DNA of 64,000 nt from Bacteroidota bacterium (GCA_024743405.1 JANSWP010000002.1:62001-126000), one strand, 5' to 3'. Shown: positions 19,062 to 27,871, numbered from the stretch's first letter. Notes: generated by a model not told the origin, from the letters alone. A program made the numbers and translations.

Positions 19062-19583
19062 TTACGTCAATTTTAAGATGATGTTCAATACTACTGCATG
19101 TTCTAGGCTAGAAGACAAAACTACAAGGTTTTATTTATAAACCATAAGTTGTAAAATTAGCAAAGAATAATCGAAATGTTGAAAACATTGACATAAATGT
19201 TGATAACCTAACTTTCTTTGTCAACAACTCCCAACTCTACTTATTACATCTTATACGTTTAAAAGAATAGGTTTTGTTACAAATCTCAGATAAAAACCTA
19301 ACTACCTGAATTTCAAAACACTTTAAATTAGTTTAAATAAACCTTAAGCAAGTATTGATTCTAATTCACAATCTATGCGAATTTCAGAAATTGTTGAAAA
19401 AAGATCTAAAAGATTTTTCCACAGCAAATACATTACTAGATTTTTTCAAAAAAAAATCCTCTCCCTTATACCAAACAGGTTTTTTGTAATATATTGCACC
19501 TCAAGAGCGCATAGACGAATTTAAACATTAAATATACCTTAAAATTCATCTATGATGTCTTTTAATGGAGGTAAAAAAACTAC
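19062..19583. other. Divergent dnaB/deoC intergenic region
   Basis: No gene is seen. On the minus strand TAGTTTTG (19116-19123) could be a -7 box for dnaB. TTTTCCACA at 19415-19423 matches the DnaA-box consensus TTWTNCACA, but it is alone. Just before deoC, GGAGGT (around 19567) is an unusually good Shine-Dalgarno match for this phylum. Confidence 0.4.
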
Positions 19584-20234
19584 ATGAATCTTACAAAATT
19601 TATTGATCATACTATATTAAAACCCAACTGTACGAAGGCTGATATCGAACGAATTTGTGAAGAAGCTGACCTATATCAATTCCCCACTGTTTGTATTCCT
19701 CCCTTCTTCGTAAAAGATGCCGCTAATATTCTTGAAGATAAGCTCGTCAAAGTAGGTACCGTTATTGGCTTCCCTATGGGTTATTCTACTACTGCCGCAA
19801 AAGTTGAAGAAATTAAACGATCCATTAATGACGGGGCAGACGAGGTCGATGTAGTTGTTAATGTTTGCGCTATTAAAAGTGAACAATGGAACTATGTACG
19901 TAATGATATTGATAGTGCGACCCGGGCCGTTCACCTAAAAGGAAAAGTCATCAAAATAATTTTGGAAACATGCCTACTTACCGCTTCCGAAATCAAAAGA
20001 GTGTGTGATTTTTGTACCGAAATTGGTGTAGACTATGTCAAAACATCTACTGGCTTTAATGGTGAAGGTGCCACCAATGAAACCGTTGCATACTTAAAGT
20101 CCCTACTTCCATCAAATATAAAAATCAAAGCTTCTGGCGGCATAAAATCTCAAAACCAAGCTATTGAACTTATAGAGGCAGGCGCTAATCGTTTAGGGTG
20201 TTCTTCTAGCCTTCAAATCGTAGAAGGGCATTAG
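19584..20234 (+). CDS. deoC: Deoxyribose-phosphate aldolase
   Basis: A 216-residue class I aldolase, the usual length for the short bacterial form. TVIGFPMGYSTTAAKVEE, DGADEVDVVVNV, the proton-relay Lys region KIILETCLLT and the Schiff-base lysine motif YVKTSTGF are present, plus KASGGIK. It cleaves deoxyribose-5-phosphate to glyceraldehyde-3-phosphate and acetaldehyde in nucleoside salvage. A strong GGAGGT upstream suggests good translation. It lies 41 bp before the SPOR protein gene, which seems to have its own promoter. Confidence 0.94.
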   Translation: MNLTKFIDHTILKPNCTKADIERICEEADLYQFPTVCIPPFFVKDAANILEDKLVKVGTVIGFPMGYSTTAAKVEEIKRSINDGADEVDVVVNVCAIKSEQWNYVRNDIDSATRAVHLKGKVIKIILETCLLTASEIKRVCDFCTEIGVDYVKTSTGFNGEGATNETVAYLKSLLPSNIKIKASGGIKSQNQAIELIEAGANRLGCSSSLQIVEGH

Positions 20235-20252
20235 TTTCTGTGAATTATCTAT

Positions 20253-20260
20253 TATCTTTG
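20253..20260 (+). promoter_or_regulatory. Putative -7 box of the SPOR protein gene
   Basis: TATCTTTG matches TANNTTTG and lies 16 bases before the next start codon, inside the 41-bp gap after deoC. No TTG is found 17-23 bases upstream. Confidence 0.4.
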
Positions 20261-20275
20261 TGACAAAAAAGAAGC

Positions 20276-20680
20276 ATGAAGTATATTTTCCTTCTCGCAA
20301 CTATCTTATATTTCAGTAATAATCCATTATTCGCTCAAGGAACTATTACAGTAAGTTCGGAAGCTAAAATTTCGAAAATGATGGATCGGTTTGTCGAAAT
20401 AAATCAGTCCAAAAAATTTATTGAAGGTTGGCGAATTCAACTATTAGCTACTTCAGATAGACAACGAGTGGAAACTGCCAAAGTCCAATTTCAATCTCTA
20501 TACCCTAATATTTATGCTGATTGGAAACATACCGCACCTTATTACAAATTAAGAGCAGGTGCTTTCGCATCAAAGCTGGATGCGATAAGAATGCTTTATG
20601 TTTTAAAACAAGACTATCCAACAGCTTATCCAACTAGAGATAATTCGATTCGCCCATCAGAATTAATTTCTGGGTTGTAG
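20276..20680 (+). CDS. Exported SPOR-domain protein
   Basis: A 134-residue protein with a signal peptide (MKYIFLLATILYFSNNPLFAQ) and a C-terminal SPOR-like fold: GWRIQLLATSDRQRVETAK opens the domain and YYKLRAGAFASKLDA is its characteristic second half. SPOR domains bind peptidoglycan stripped of peptide stems, so a periplasmic or cell-wall role is likely. It ends one base before the convergent TPR protein gene. Confidence 0.8.
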   Translation: MKYIFLLATILYFSNNPLFAQGTITVSSEAKISKMMDRFVEINQSKKFIEGWRIQLLATSDRQRVETAKVQFQSLYPNIYADWKHTAPYYKLRAGAFASKLDAIRMLYVLKQDYPTAYPTRDNSIRPSELISGL

Positions 20681-20681
20681 G

Positions 20682-21755
20682 TTATTTTCTATTGACTTTT
20701 TTCTCAAAATCCCTCATCCATTTTTCTAAATCATTGCCATAAATTTTTTGGGCATTTTCAAACGTCTGATTCGGGAGTAGATCTAAAAAATTTTGCTTTC
20801 CGCCTTCTTCAATTATTAATTCTATAAAGGCCCCACCTACTGCAAATAAAATTGCCTCATTCACTACTTCTGGATCTTTCCAGATTTTCTCGATAGAAAT
20901 CTTTTCAAGATTATTTTTTTTCAATGCTTTTTTCGCAAAAGCAGTTCTATTTCTTTTTAAACCATCAAAACAAACACCCATCCCTTCAGTAATGAATTTA
21001 TTTTTTTGAACAAACTCAGTAATCGCATAATTAGAAATGACATGTGCTAATTCATACCCTGGAGTTTGAAATGTATAACAATGCAACAAACAAGCTTCTG
21101 GCTTTGAAAATCCCAAACTAGTCCTCAAGTAGCGGTAACCTTCCAATTGTGATTTCCAGATAAAAAAATCGACTTTCTTGGGCAATTCAGATCCGAAAAA
21201 ATTCTGAATGTTTTCATACGCTTTTGTTCGCTCAGATATATATTCCGCTACATCCCCAAGCATTTTTGTGTCTTGGATATGAAAAATTATATGGTCTGTT
21301 TCGAAAGTTTGCCAAGACTTATACACATTCTCAAATCCAAATAAAAGCAAGGTATTTTGAGTATCGTAACTGGCATTTTTAGTAGCATTCAATGAACGAG
21401 CTTCTATTAAAGCGCTTTTTGACTTTTCATACTCTCCCTTCATAAAATGAATCTTCCCTAAATAGTCTAAAGCCCAAGCATCAATATAGGTTTCCATATT
21501 AGGTGTTTCAATTGCCGCTTCTAAATAAGGTATTGCCTCTTCTATTTTTCCAGTTTGAAACAAAGACCTTCCCACCACCATACTCACCTGAGGGTTCTTC
21601 CCTTCATTTTTCAATTTCTTCTTGCCTTCTCGAATTAAGGTCTCATATTTTTGCTCTCGGAATAAACTTCCAAGGTCTGTATCCACTTGAGAAAAAATAA
21701 CAGACGAAAAAATAAGTATCCAAAAAATGGGCAAAAGTGTTAGTCTTAATATCAT
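20682..21755 (-). CDS. TPR protein with degenerate peptidase-MA-like domain
   Basis: A 357-residue exported protein (signal peptide ending near IFSQ). Residues about 25-135 are TPR-like helices. Residues about 150-350 look like the gluzincin peptidase-MA type: TPGYELAHVISNY takes the place of an HExxH zinc motif, and KFITEGMGVCFDG is the usual downstream glutamate segment. The first zinc His is Tyr234, a CAT-to-TAT difference, while Glu235, His238 and Glu257 remain, so it is probably not an active protease. It may be a scaffold or a substrate-binding pseudoenzyme. Confidence 0.6.
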   Translation of the reverse strand: MILRLTLLPIFWILIFSSVIFSQVDTDLGSLFREQKYETLIREGKKKLKNEGKNPQVSMVVGRSLFQTGKIEEAIPYLEAAIETPNMETYIDAWALDYLGKIHFMKGEYEKSKSALIEARSLNATKNASYDTQNTLLLFGFENVYKSWQTFETDHIIFHIQDTKMLGDVAEYISERTKAYENIQNFFGSELPKKVDFFIWKSQLEGYRYLRTSLGFSKPEACLLHCYTFQTPGYELAHVISNYAITEFVQKNKFITEGMGVCFDGLKRNRTAFAKKALKKNNLEKISIEKIWKDPEVVNEAILFAVGGAFIELIIEEGGKQNFLDLLPNQTFENAQKIYGNDLEKWMRDFEKKVNRK

Positions 21756-22298
21756 AATTAAATTTTTATCGGTTTTTATAACTCTAAGGAATTTGGTCTA
21801 GATATCCCAATCCGACTCGTTCTTTTTACCTTTTAGAAACTTTTAAAATGAGTCCGTAACAGGGCTTCACAATAATTTTAAAAATTACAGAAAGAAAAAA
21901 ATTACTTCGTCATATTGGCAACTTTATTTATGACGTATTCCTAACGCAAATATTAAGCCTTTGATTGAAAATATAAGATGGAAAGTTTTTAGAATGGATA
22001 CAAAAAAATCAGGGTCAAGACTCTTAGTCTTGACCCCTGAATAAACACCTAAAACCCTATTAGCTAAATAAATCTCTTTATTAATAACTCGCTAAAAATT
22101 TATTATTTCTTAAAAGTTTTCAGCAAGGAAATAATTTCAATATTGCTTTCGAATAATGATATGTTTATAGAAGAAATAATGTTCAGGTAATTCTGAAAAA
22201 AAAGTTTTTTATCTAATAAAAACCCAAAACAATGAAACCCAAATAGCTGACTATCAATCATTTAGACATAACGTTAAAAATATTTATTTTTTGAAATT
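21756..22298. other. Gene-free interval
   Basis: No gene is seen in about 540 bp. It contains the terminator hairpin at 22009-22040 and a small inverted repeat CGTCAT/ATGACG near 21910-21940. The rest is A/T-rich. Confidence 0.5.
22009..22040 (-). terminator. Rho-independent terminator of the tatC transcript
   Basis: GGTCAAGACT (22013-22022) pairs perfectly with AGTCTTGACC (22026-22035) around a 3-base loop, extended by TCAG/CTGA with one bulge. On the minus strand the stem is followed by a run of seven Ts. It lies about 260 bases after the 22299 gene. Confidence 0.8.
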
Positions 22299-22763
22299 TT
22301 ATTGGGAAGGATTCTTTTTGAGAAGGAATTGATTAACTATTTCAGGATGATGGTTCAAAAAACTTTGAAATCTTTTCTTACTAGGTATGAAAGTTATTTT
22401 TTTTCCAAAATAACCCGATTGCTTGAGGTGTATTTTCACTAAGGTGAATACAAAATAATCTAGCTCTTCTATTTTTTCAATATTATGATAAGGATATCTG
22501 AAATGCTTTAGAAAATCAGTCACATAGATAAATTCAGGATCCATTTCTACTCTTTTCAATTTAAATAAAGTAAAATACAACAATACCACTCCTGTTAGAA
22601 AGAAGATAATAGCACCAATTTTCAAAGGCATCTCTGGAAGTGCACCTAAATTTCGAGTATCTGTAAACCAAATTGCAGCCGTAAAAGCTCCAAAGAAGAC
22701 TGTCCAAAAAGTGGGGATAAAGAGTTTTAAAAGCAACGTAAAATTAGTGGAAACACGCTCCAT
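22299..22763 (-). CDS. Two-helix membrane protein with PH-like domain
   Basis: A 154-residue protein with two hydrophobic helices (about 10-32 and 45-66) followed by a beta-rich segment (LKRVEMDPEFIYVTDFLKHFRYPYHNIEKI) resembling bacterial PH-like domains attached to membrane anchors. Function unknown. It starts 24 bp after tatC and shares its strand and probably its terminator, so co-transcription is likely, but this does not prove a Tat role. Confidence 0.6.
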   Translation of the reverse strand: MERVSTNFTLLLKLFIPTFWTVFFGAFTAAIWFTDTRNLGALPEMPLKIGAIIFFLTGVVLLYFTLFKLKRVEMDPEFIYVTDFLKHFRYPYHNIEKIEELDYFVFTLVKIHLKQSGYFGKKITFIPSKKRFQSFLNHHPEIVNQFLLKKNPSQ

Positions 22764-22787
22764 ATTATGATGATTAATGACTTTTAA

Positions 22788-23648
22788 TTAGGGTTTTGCA
22801 ACTACTCCAAATTCTTTTTCGTGTTGTTTCTCGACCCTTTTTGCTATATGAATACTAATTTCATATAAAATAAATAATGGAATTCCAATTAAAAACTGAG
22901 TGACAACATCAGGGGGAGTCACAACCGCCGCCAACACTAAAATGATGATAAAGGCATGTTTACGATACGTCCGCATAAATTCTGGCGTTACTAAACCTGC
23001 TTTTGCCAAGAAGAAAACAACTATAGGCAATTCAAAGATTAGCCCAGAAGGTACGGTAAACATTATCATGTAATTAACAAAAGAAGATAACGCAACCGTT
23101 GCCTGATCTAATCCAGCTAAAGGATAACCTGCCAAAAAAGTAACTGCAAATGGAGAAATTACATAGTATCCAAAAAGGATTCCCATAAGGAAAAGACCTG
23201 AGCATATCAAAACAATTCCTCGCGTTGCCTTTTGTTCCTTATCATAAAGTCCTGGCTTAACAAATCGCCAAATTTCCCAAAAAAGATAAGGGAATGCCAA
23301 AGCGAAAGCCAAAATAACAGACACTTTTATGTGTGTAAAGAAGACCTCTCCTAGTTCGATTACAATGATTTTCAAATCAGGTGGATAAAAGCACAATGTT
23401 TCTCCCATCCCGATTAATTCAGAAAAGCCACAGATCACTTGATACGTTAAAAAAGAATCGTATCGAGGCGCAAAAATGATTTTATCAAAAACGAAATCTT
23501 TTGCTAGAAAAACGATTATTCCAATAACAAAGACAGCGGCGATGGAGCGAACCAAATGCCAGCGTAGTTCTTCTAAATGTTCCAAAAAGGACATTTCTTT
23601 TTCTTGTTCTTCTTCGTATTTATCTACATCAATTTGATCCAATGGCAT
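22788..23648 (-). CDS. tatC: Sec-independent protein translocase TatC
   Basis: A 286-residue TatC with six membrane helices. The N-terminal MSFLEHLEELRWHLVRS, which binds the twin-arginine signal, is diagnostic, as are FPYLFWEIWRFVKPGLYDKEQ in the first periplasmic-loop/helix region, the GLIFELPIVVFFL segment and the late helix run after YRKHAFIIILVLAAVVTPPD. TatA is not adjacent. The acidic extension before MSFLEHL is normal in this phylum. A possible twin-arginine substrate is encoded at 48921. Confidence 0.95.
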   Translation of the reverse strand: MPLDQIDVDKYEEEQEKEMSFLEHLEELRWHLVRSIAAVFVIGIIVFLAKDFVFDKIIFAPRYDSFLTYQVICGFSELIGMGETLCFYPPDLKIIVIELGEVFFTHIKVSVILAFALAFPYLFWEIWRFVKPGLYDKEQKATRGIVLICSGLFLMGILFGYYVISPFAVTFLAGYPLAGLDQATVALSSFVNYMIMFTVPSGLIFELPIVVFFLAKAGLVTPEFMRTYRKHAFIIILVLAAVVTPPDVVTQFLIGIPLFILYEISIHIAKRVEKQHEKEFGVVAKP

Positions 23649-23666
23649 AGCTTAATACATTTTCGG

Positions 23667-23694
23667 CAAAAGTAAGAATTAGTTTGATTCTCAA
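23667..23694 (-). promoter_or_regulatory. Promoter of tatC
   Basis: On the minus strand TTG (23692-23694), a 17-base spacer and TACTTTTG (23667-23674) match the Bacteroidota TTG-N17-23-TANNTTTG consensus in full. The predicted transcription start is about 12 bases before the tatC ATG. Confidence 0.6.
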
Positions 23695-23998
23695 GCTTTA
23701 AGGGGGCATTTTTAGATTGATAATAAATTATTTTACTTAAATGTGTTTCTTTTTTTACCAGAAAACATTATTACATCAAATTATAAGATATACATACTAT
23801 TTCTAAGCCTATCATTTTTTAAATACAAGTTTTAAGTCAAGGTGTAATGCAAGTTTGAGTCAAACTCCTCCTATAGTACGCTTATTAGGTTGATTTTGTA
23901 GATAATCTATTATATAAAATCAGTTTCATCAACTTAGTTAGATGCTTACTAAGGCTCAGCTACTCCTGCACTTAATACTCAAAAACGCTCCTAAAGCT
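23695..23998. other. Region between tatC and gldM
   Basis: No convincing gene is seen. The frame of gldM runs 19 codons upstream of its likely ATG (to 23942), but that part has no family match. A/T-rich with no clear promoter found for gldM. Confidence 0.45.
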
Positions 23999-25513
23999 AT
24001 GTCTATTCCAAAAGAACCTAGGCAGCTGATGATTAATTTAATGTATTTAGTCCTCACCGCTTTACTCGCACTTAACGTTTCAGCAGAGCTTTTACACGCT
24101 TTCTTTAGTATTGATAAGAGCTTAAATGAAAGTAGCACATTAGTCGAAAAGTCAAATAAACAACTTACAAAAGCTATAAATGAACAGGCTGATGCTTATT
24201 CACAATTCGAGCCTTTCCGAAAAAAGGCATCAAAAGTCCGTGAAACAGTTGCCAGTTTCCATAAATATGTTGGTGACCTAAAAGTTGAACTTACAGAAAA
24301 AGCGGGTGGGATTGGAAAAGATGGTTTTCCAAAGCGAAAATCAGATAAAGACATAACAACACGATTTCTAGTCATTGAAAAAACGGGGGAACAATTAGAA
24401 AACAGGATTTTAGAAGCTCGGAAGGAGCTCTTAGCATTAGTGGATGATGATGAAATCAGAAATCAATTGGCACTCAATATCCCTTTGAATATTGAGCCTA
24501 TCCCAGAAGATTCGGATAAAAAAACTTGGTCAGAATTTAAATTTAAGCAAATGCCCGTAGCTGCTGTTCTACCGATGCTTACCAAATTTCAACATGACGC
24601 AAAAATTGCCGAAACTGCCATTTTAAATCATTTTTCAAATGAAATCAGTATCACGACAATGACTCCAGATGCTTTTGAACCTGTTATCGCCTCCAATAAA
24701 AATTATGTTATCAGAGGAGAAGAATTTCGAGGAGAAATATTTCTAGCAGCATACAGCTCTACTGCTGATAATATTTCAGTAACCGTGGATGGACGGGATT
24801 ATCCAGTTCAAAATGGTAAAGCAGTCTTTACCTCAAACCCAAGTTCGATTGGCGCCAGAAATCACAAAATGAAGATCAAGTTGAAAAACCCATTAACCGG
24901 TGAAGTAAAAAGCTTTGAAAAGAATATTTCCTATGAAGTTGGCGACCGCTCTGTAGCTATTTCTTTAGATAAAATGAACGTTTTCTATGTTGGCGTCGAA
25001 AACCCAATCTCTGTTTCTGTAGCAGGTGTTCCTTCTCCAAAAATTAAGGTGTACGCAACTGGTGTTGAGTTGAAAAACAATGGAAATGGAAAATATTTCG
25101 CCATTCCTGGGGAAACAGGAAACGCTTCTATAACTATTTCTGGCGGTGGTTTGAAATCCACGACCATGGAATATACCGTCAAGAGAATTCCCGATCCAGT
25201 TTTAATGATGGGTAATAAAAAAGGTGGGACAATGAGTCCTGGCGAAATGAAAATCCAACCCGGTCTTATTCCAATGCTAGAAAACTTCGACTTTAAAGCC
25301 AAATGTAAAATCGACGAATTTGAGGTGGCGCGAGTAAGAGATGGAGATGTAGCAACTGCCATGAATAAAGGTGGAAGATTCGGAACTGCGGCGAAAAGAC
25401 TTACTGAAAAAGCAAAACGCAATGATATTTATTATTTCGACGGTGTATATGCCCTATGTCCTGGTGATAAAGTCCGACGAAAACTAAATGGAATTTTTTT
25501 CAAAATCAAGTAA
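23999..25513 (+). CDS. gldM: Type IX secretion / gliding motor protein GldM
   Basis: About 504 residues from ATG 23999; this start gives the conserved opening with PRQLMINLMYLVLTALLALNVS, the single N-terminal membrane helix of GldM. The periplasmic part continues with coiled segments (LNESSTLVEKSNKQLTKAI) and the beta domains seen in GldM (YVIRGEEFRGEIFLAAYS; SFEKNISYEVG). In the T9SS, GldM with GldL forms the proton-driven inner-membrane motor, and its periplasmic rod reaches the GldK/GldN ring. gldN follows, but gldK and gldL are absent upstream (tatC is there, on the other strand). The stop codon TAA is formed by the first bases of an inserted repeat element. Confidence 0.93.
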   Translation: MSIPKEPRQLMINLMYLVLTALLALNVSAELLHAFFSIDKSLNESSTLVEKSNKQLTKAINEQADAYSQFEPFRKKASKVRETVASFHKYVGDLKVELTEKAGGIGKDGFPKRKSDKDITTRFLVIEKTGEQLENRILEARKELLALVDDDEIRNQLALNIPLNIEPIPEDSDKKTWSEFKFKQMPVAAVLPMLTKFQHDAKIAETAILNHFSNEISITTMTPDAFEPVIASNKNYVIRGEEFRGEIFLAAYSSTADNISVTVDGRDYPVQNGKAVFTSNPSSIGARNHKMKIKLKNPLTGEVKSFEKNISYEVGDRSVAISLDKMNVFYVGVENPISVSVAGVPSPKIKVYATGVELKNNGNGKYFAIPGETGNASITISGGGLKSTTMEYTVKRIPDPVLMMGNKKGGTMSPGEMKIQPGLIPMLENFDFKAKCKIDEFEVARVRDGDVATAMNKGGRFGTAAKRLTEKAKRNDIYYFDGVYALCPGDKVRRKLNGIFFKIK

Positions 25514-25676
25514 GTGCTTGGACAGAAACAAGTTCCATATTTGACGAAAACTATTTATTTGCCAGACGAGGCAAAAAGCACAGGCATATCCTTAATTATG
25601 GCGAGCATTTTTAACAAAATATGGTAAAAAAATAGTCCGTCATAATATGTGTGAGTTATTTCTGTCCAAGCACTTA
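25511..25676. repeat. Family 1 hairpin element, copy A (between gldM and gldN)
   Basis: 166 bp bounded by a perfect 18-bp inverted repeat TAAGTGCTTGGACAGAAA (25511-25528 and 25659-25676). Pairing continues imperfectly inside (CCATATTTGACG region with its partner). The 60-bp core at 25565-25624 starts GACGAGGCAAAAAGCACAGG and includes TATGGCGAGCATTTTTAAC, matching the core at 53891 in 47 of 60 positions without gaps. The outer 14 bases match the termini of the 37.2 and 57.1 kb elements. The first three bases are the gldM stop codon. Confidence 0.8.
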
Positions 25677-25723
25677 ACCAACTTTAAATAAATTCCTCAA
25701 TCTATCTAATCAACTATTTAACC

Positions 25724-26527
25724 ATGAAACAAATCCTTTTTGTTCTAGTAATTTTATGTACCCATTCAATCCTTACAGCTCAGCCTTTAAATGATATTAC
25801 AGATCGAAATGTGCTAAAAGAGAAAAGATTGATGCCTTATCAACCTATTCATGAGCGCGATATTCTTTGGGAAAAGAAAGTATGGAGAGTTGTCGATGTT
25901 CGAGAGAAAATAAATTTACCTTTTATGTATCCAGAAAAACCATTTTTTGAAATCATGACAAAGGCAGCGTTGGACAACCAAATCGACCTATATAGCGCCG
26001 AATTTGATGATTTTTCCAAACCCTTAACCAAAGAAGAGATTTATGGATCTTTATATGAAAGAGATACCTTGGTTCGGATTGATCCAATAACCTATGTGGA
26101 AGAAATTGTGCCCATCGAAAATTCTATTAATTATGAAAATGTAAAGCGATTTCGAATAAAAGAAGTATGGTATTTTGATAGTAAAACTTCTTCTTTAAAT
26201 GTCAGAATTTTAGGGATAGCTCCTTTACTCGAATCATATGATGAAAATGGAAATTTCCGATTTGAAAAACCCCTTTTTTGGATGTATTATCCTAGTGCTA
26301 GAGAGACGCTTTCTCGTGAACTTATCTTTAATGAAGGAAATGACAGTTCTCCATTGACTTGGGAAGATTTATTTGAAATTAGAAAATTTTCTAGCCATAT
26401 ATACAAAACTTCCAACGTCAGAAATAACCGCCTTCAAGAAATGTATTCAGGAGTTGACCTATTATTGGAAGCAGATAAACTTAACCAAGAGATTTTTAAT
26501 TATGAACATGATAGATGGTCCTTCTAA
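25724..26527 (+). CDS. gldN: Type IX secretion / gliding protein GldN
   Basis: A 267-residue exported protein with a signal peptide (MKQILFVLVILCTHSILTAQ). The body matches GldN: DILWEKKVWRVVDVREKINLPF near the N-terminus, RIKEVWYFDSKTSSLNVRILGIAP and LFWMYYPSARETL are signature stretches. GldN (PorN) pairs with the lipoprotein GldK (PorK) to form the periplasmic ring under the outer membrane. It follows gldM, separated by 210 bp largely taken by a repeat element. Confidence 0.92.
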   Translation: MKQILFVLVILCTHSILTAQPLNDITDRNVLKEKRLMPYQPIHERDILWEKKVWRVVDVREKINLPFMYPEKPFFEIMTKAALDNQIDLYSAEFDDFSKPLTKEEIYGSLYERDTLVRIDPITYVEEIVPIENSINYENVKRFRIKEVWYFDSKTSSLNVRILGIAPLLESYDENGNFRFEKPLFWMYYPSARETLSRELIFNEGNDSSPLTWEDLFEIRKFSSHIYKTSNVRNNRLQEMYSGVDLLLEADKLNQEIFNYEHDRWSF

Positions 26528-26932
26528 TCTTCTAAAAGAAATTGAAATATTTGGAGGAAGGTGCCAATATCTTTTTTCCAAGCCTTTAAAAACAGGAATT
26601 GACAGCAACATATTTTGGGGTTGAGCATTAATTTTCTCGCCCCAAAAGCTTTATTGAGGGGTAGGGAAAAAACAACTTACTGAAGCTAGGGTAGCTTATT
26701 TATTTCCTCCTCCTTAACTATAATATTTGATATTTTTTTATCCATAAAAATACCCAACTTATCGGAGACCATTCTTGTTTTAACTATTTTTAAAAAATCC
26801 ATTCCACCAAGTTGTACCTAAAAGACTTACTTTTGCGTCCAATTTCGGTAAACCTTTGGCAGTCGATAGCTTGCAAGCATTAAAATCAAGCAAACTTCGA
26901 ACTGCTTAGTGCCAACTGCTAACCCAAATAGA
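26528..26932. other. Interval between gldN and the antiporter
   Basis: No gene is seen. It contains the short inverted-repeat element at 26654-26716 and a TACTTTTG box at 26828-26835, about 100 bases before the antiporter start, which may be its -7 element (TTG lies only 13 bases upstream of it). Confidence 0.45.
26654..26716. repeat. Short inverted repeat sharing arms with copy D
   Basis: About 63 bp. GAGGGGTAGGGAAAAAACAACTTAC and GTAGCTTATTTATTTCCTCCTCCTTA are imperfectly complementary with a short loop. The arm pattern (AAGGAGGAGGAAATAAATAAG) closely resembles the outer arms of the 53835-54000 element, but the 60-bp core is missing. It may be a deletion derivative. Confidence 0.5.
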
Positions 26933-27862
26933 GTGGATTTATTTCTTTATATATTATTATTCATTGGAAGTTTAGGACTATTATTAAAATCTTCCGATTG
27001 GTTTGTTGAGGCCGCTGAAGAAATCGGGCTTTCATTAGGAATTTCTCCCTTTATTATTGGGGTGACTATTGTGGCATTTGGAACTTCTTTACCCGAATTA
27101 GCTTCTTCTATTGCAGCTGTTTTAGCAGGGCAATCTGAAATTGTAATGGGTAATGTTGTTGGATCAAATATTGCAAACATTCTTTTGGTTCTTGGTATTA
27201 CGACCATCATTGCCAAAGAAGTTAAATTAGATTTTTCCGTTTTAGACATCGACATCCCCTTCCTATTAGGTTCTTCTTTTCTTTTATGGTTTACGTTAAG
27301 TGATTTCAATCTTTCCATATTTGAAACCATCATTTTACTATCGTGTCTCGTACTCTTTTTAATTAATTCTTTCAAACGGGAAGAACGAGCGGATAAGAAT
27401 GCCCGTCCCGAAGCAGGTTGGAGAGCTTATACCTTATTAATTTTAGGGGGGATTTTTGTTTATTTGAGTGCTGATTGGACAATCACGGCTATTCAAAAAC
27501 TTTCCGAAATTGCACAAATTAACCCTGAATTAATAGCTTTAAGTTTAGTCGCTTTGGGTACTTCCTTGCCTGAAGTTGCCGTTAGTATCGCCGCTGCAAG
27601 AAGAGGAAAAACAGGCATCGCTGTGGGAAATGTTGTTGGGTCTAATATCTTCAACTCCTTTGCGGTATTAGGCATTGCGCGGCTTTTTGGAGATTTGACC
27701 ATTCCTGAAAATATTGTTGATTTTAGTCTTCCGTTTATGGTTGCTGTCACCCTGATTTTAACAGTGATTAGTGTATCAAGGATCATCTCTAGATGGGAAG
27801 GAGTCCTCTTGGTAATCTTATACATTTATTTTATGGGAGAAGTTTTTAAATCCGCTTTTTAA
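26933..27862 (+). CDS. CaCA-family calcium/sodium antiporter
   Basis: About 309 residues from GTG 26933 (a GTG at 26909 would add 8 residues with no match). Ten or more membrane helices in two inverted halves, each with the alpha-repeat signature: GTSLPELASSIAA plus GNVVGSNIANILLVLG, and GTSLPEVAVSIAAARRG plus GNVVGSNIFNSFAVLG. The paired Glu residues in these motifs bind the cations. It belongs to the bacterial YrbG-like group of inner-membrane exchangers. Confidence 0.92.
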   Translation: MDLFLYILLFIGSLGLLLKSSDWFVEAAEEIGLSLGISPFIIGVTIVAFGTSLPELASSIAAVLAGQSEIVMGNVVGSNIANILLVLGITTIIAKEVKLDFSVLDIDIPFLLGSSFLLWFTLSDFNLSIFETIILLSCLVLFLINSFKREERADKNARPEAGWRAYTLLILGGIFVYLSADWTITAIQKLSEIAQINPELIALSLVALGTSLPEVAVSIAAARRGKTGIAVGNVVGSNIFNSFAVLGIARLFGDLTIPENIVDFSLPFMVAVTLILTVISVSRIISRWEGVLLVILYIYFMGEVFKSAF

Positions 27863-27863
27863 A

Positions 27864-27871
27864 TAACTTTG
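27864..27871 (+). promoter_or_regulatory. Putative -7 box of the beta-helix lipoprotein gene
   Basis: TAACTTTG matches TANNTTTG, two bases after the antiporter stop and 24 bases before the ATG at 27895. No -33 TTG is seen at the right distance. Confidence 0.4.

Noticed and set aside
19062-19583. Replication origin
   Set aside because: Only one good DnaA-box match, no cluster, no dnaA gene; dnaB alone does not mark an origin.
24985-25422. 145-codon antisense ORF inside gldM
   Set aside because: It lies wholly opposite a well-supported gldM and its translation is Pro/Phe-rich noise with no family match.
26947-27825. Two long antisense ORFs in the antiporter gene
   Set aside because: They mirror the two membrane-helix repeats of the antiporter; hydrophobic codons read backwards give long open frames.
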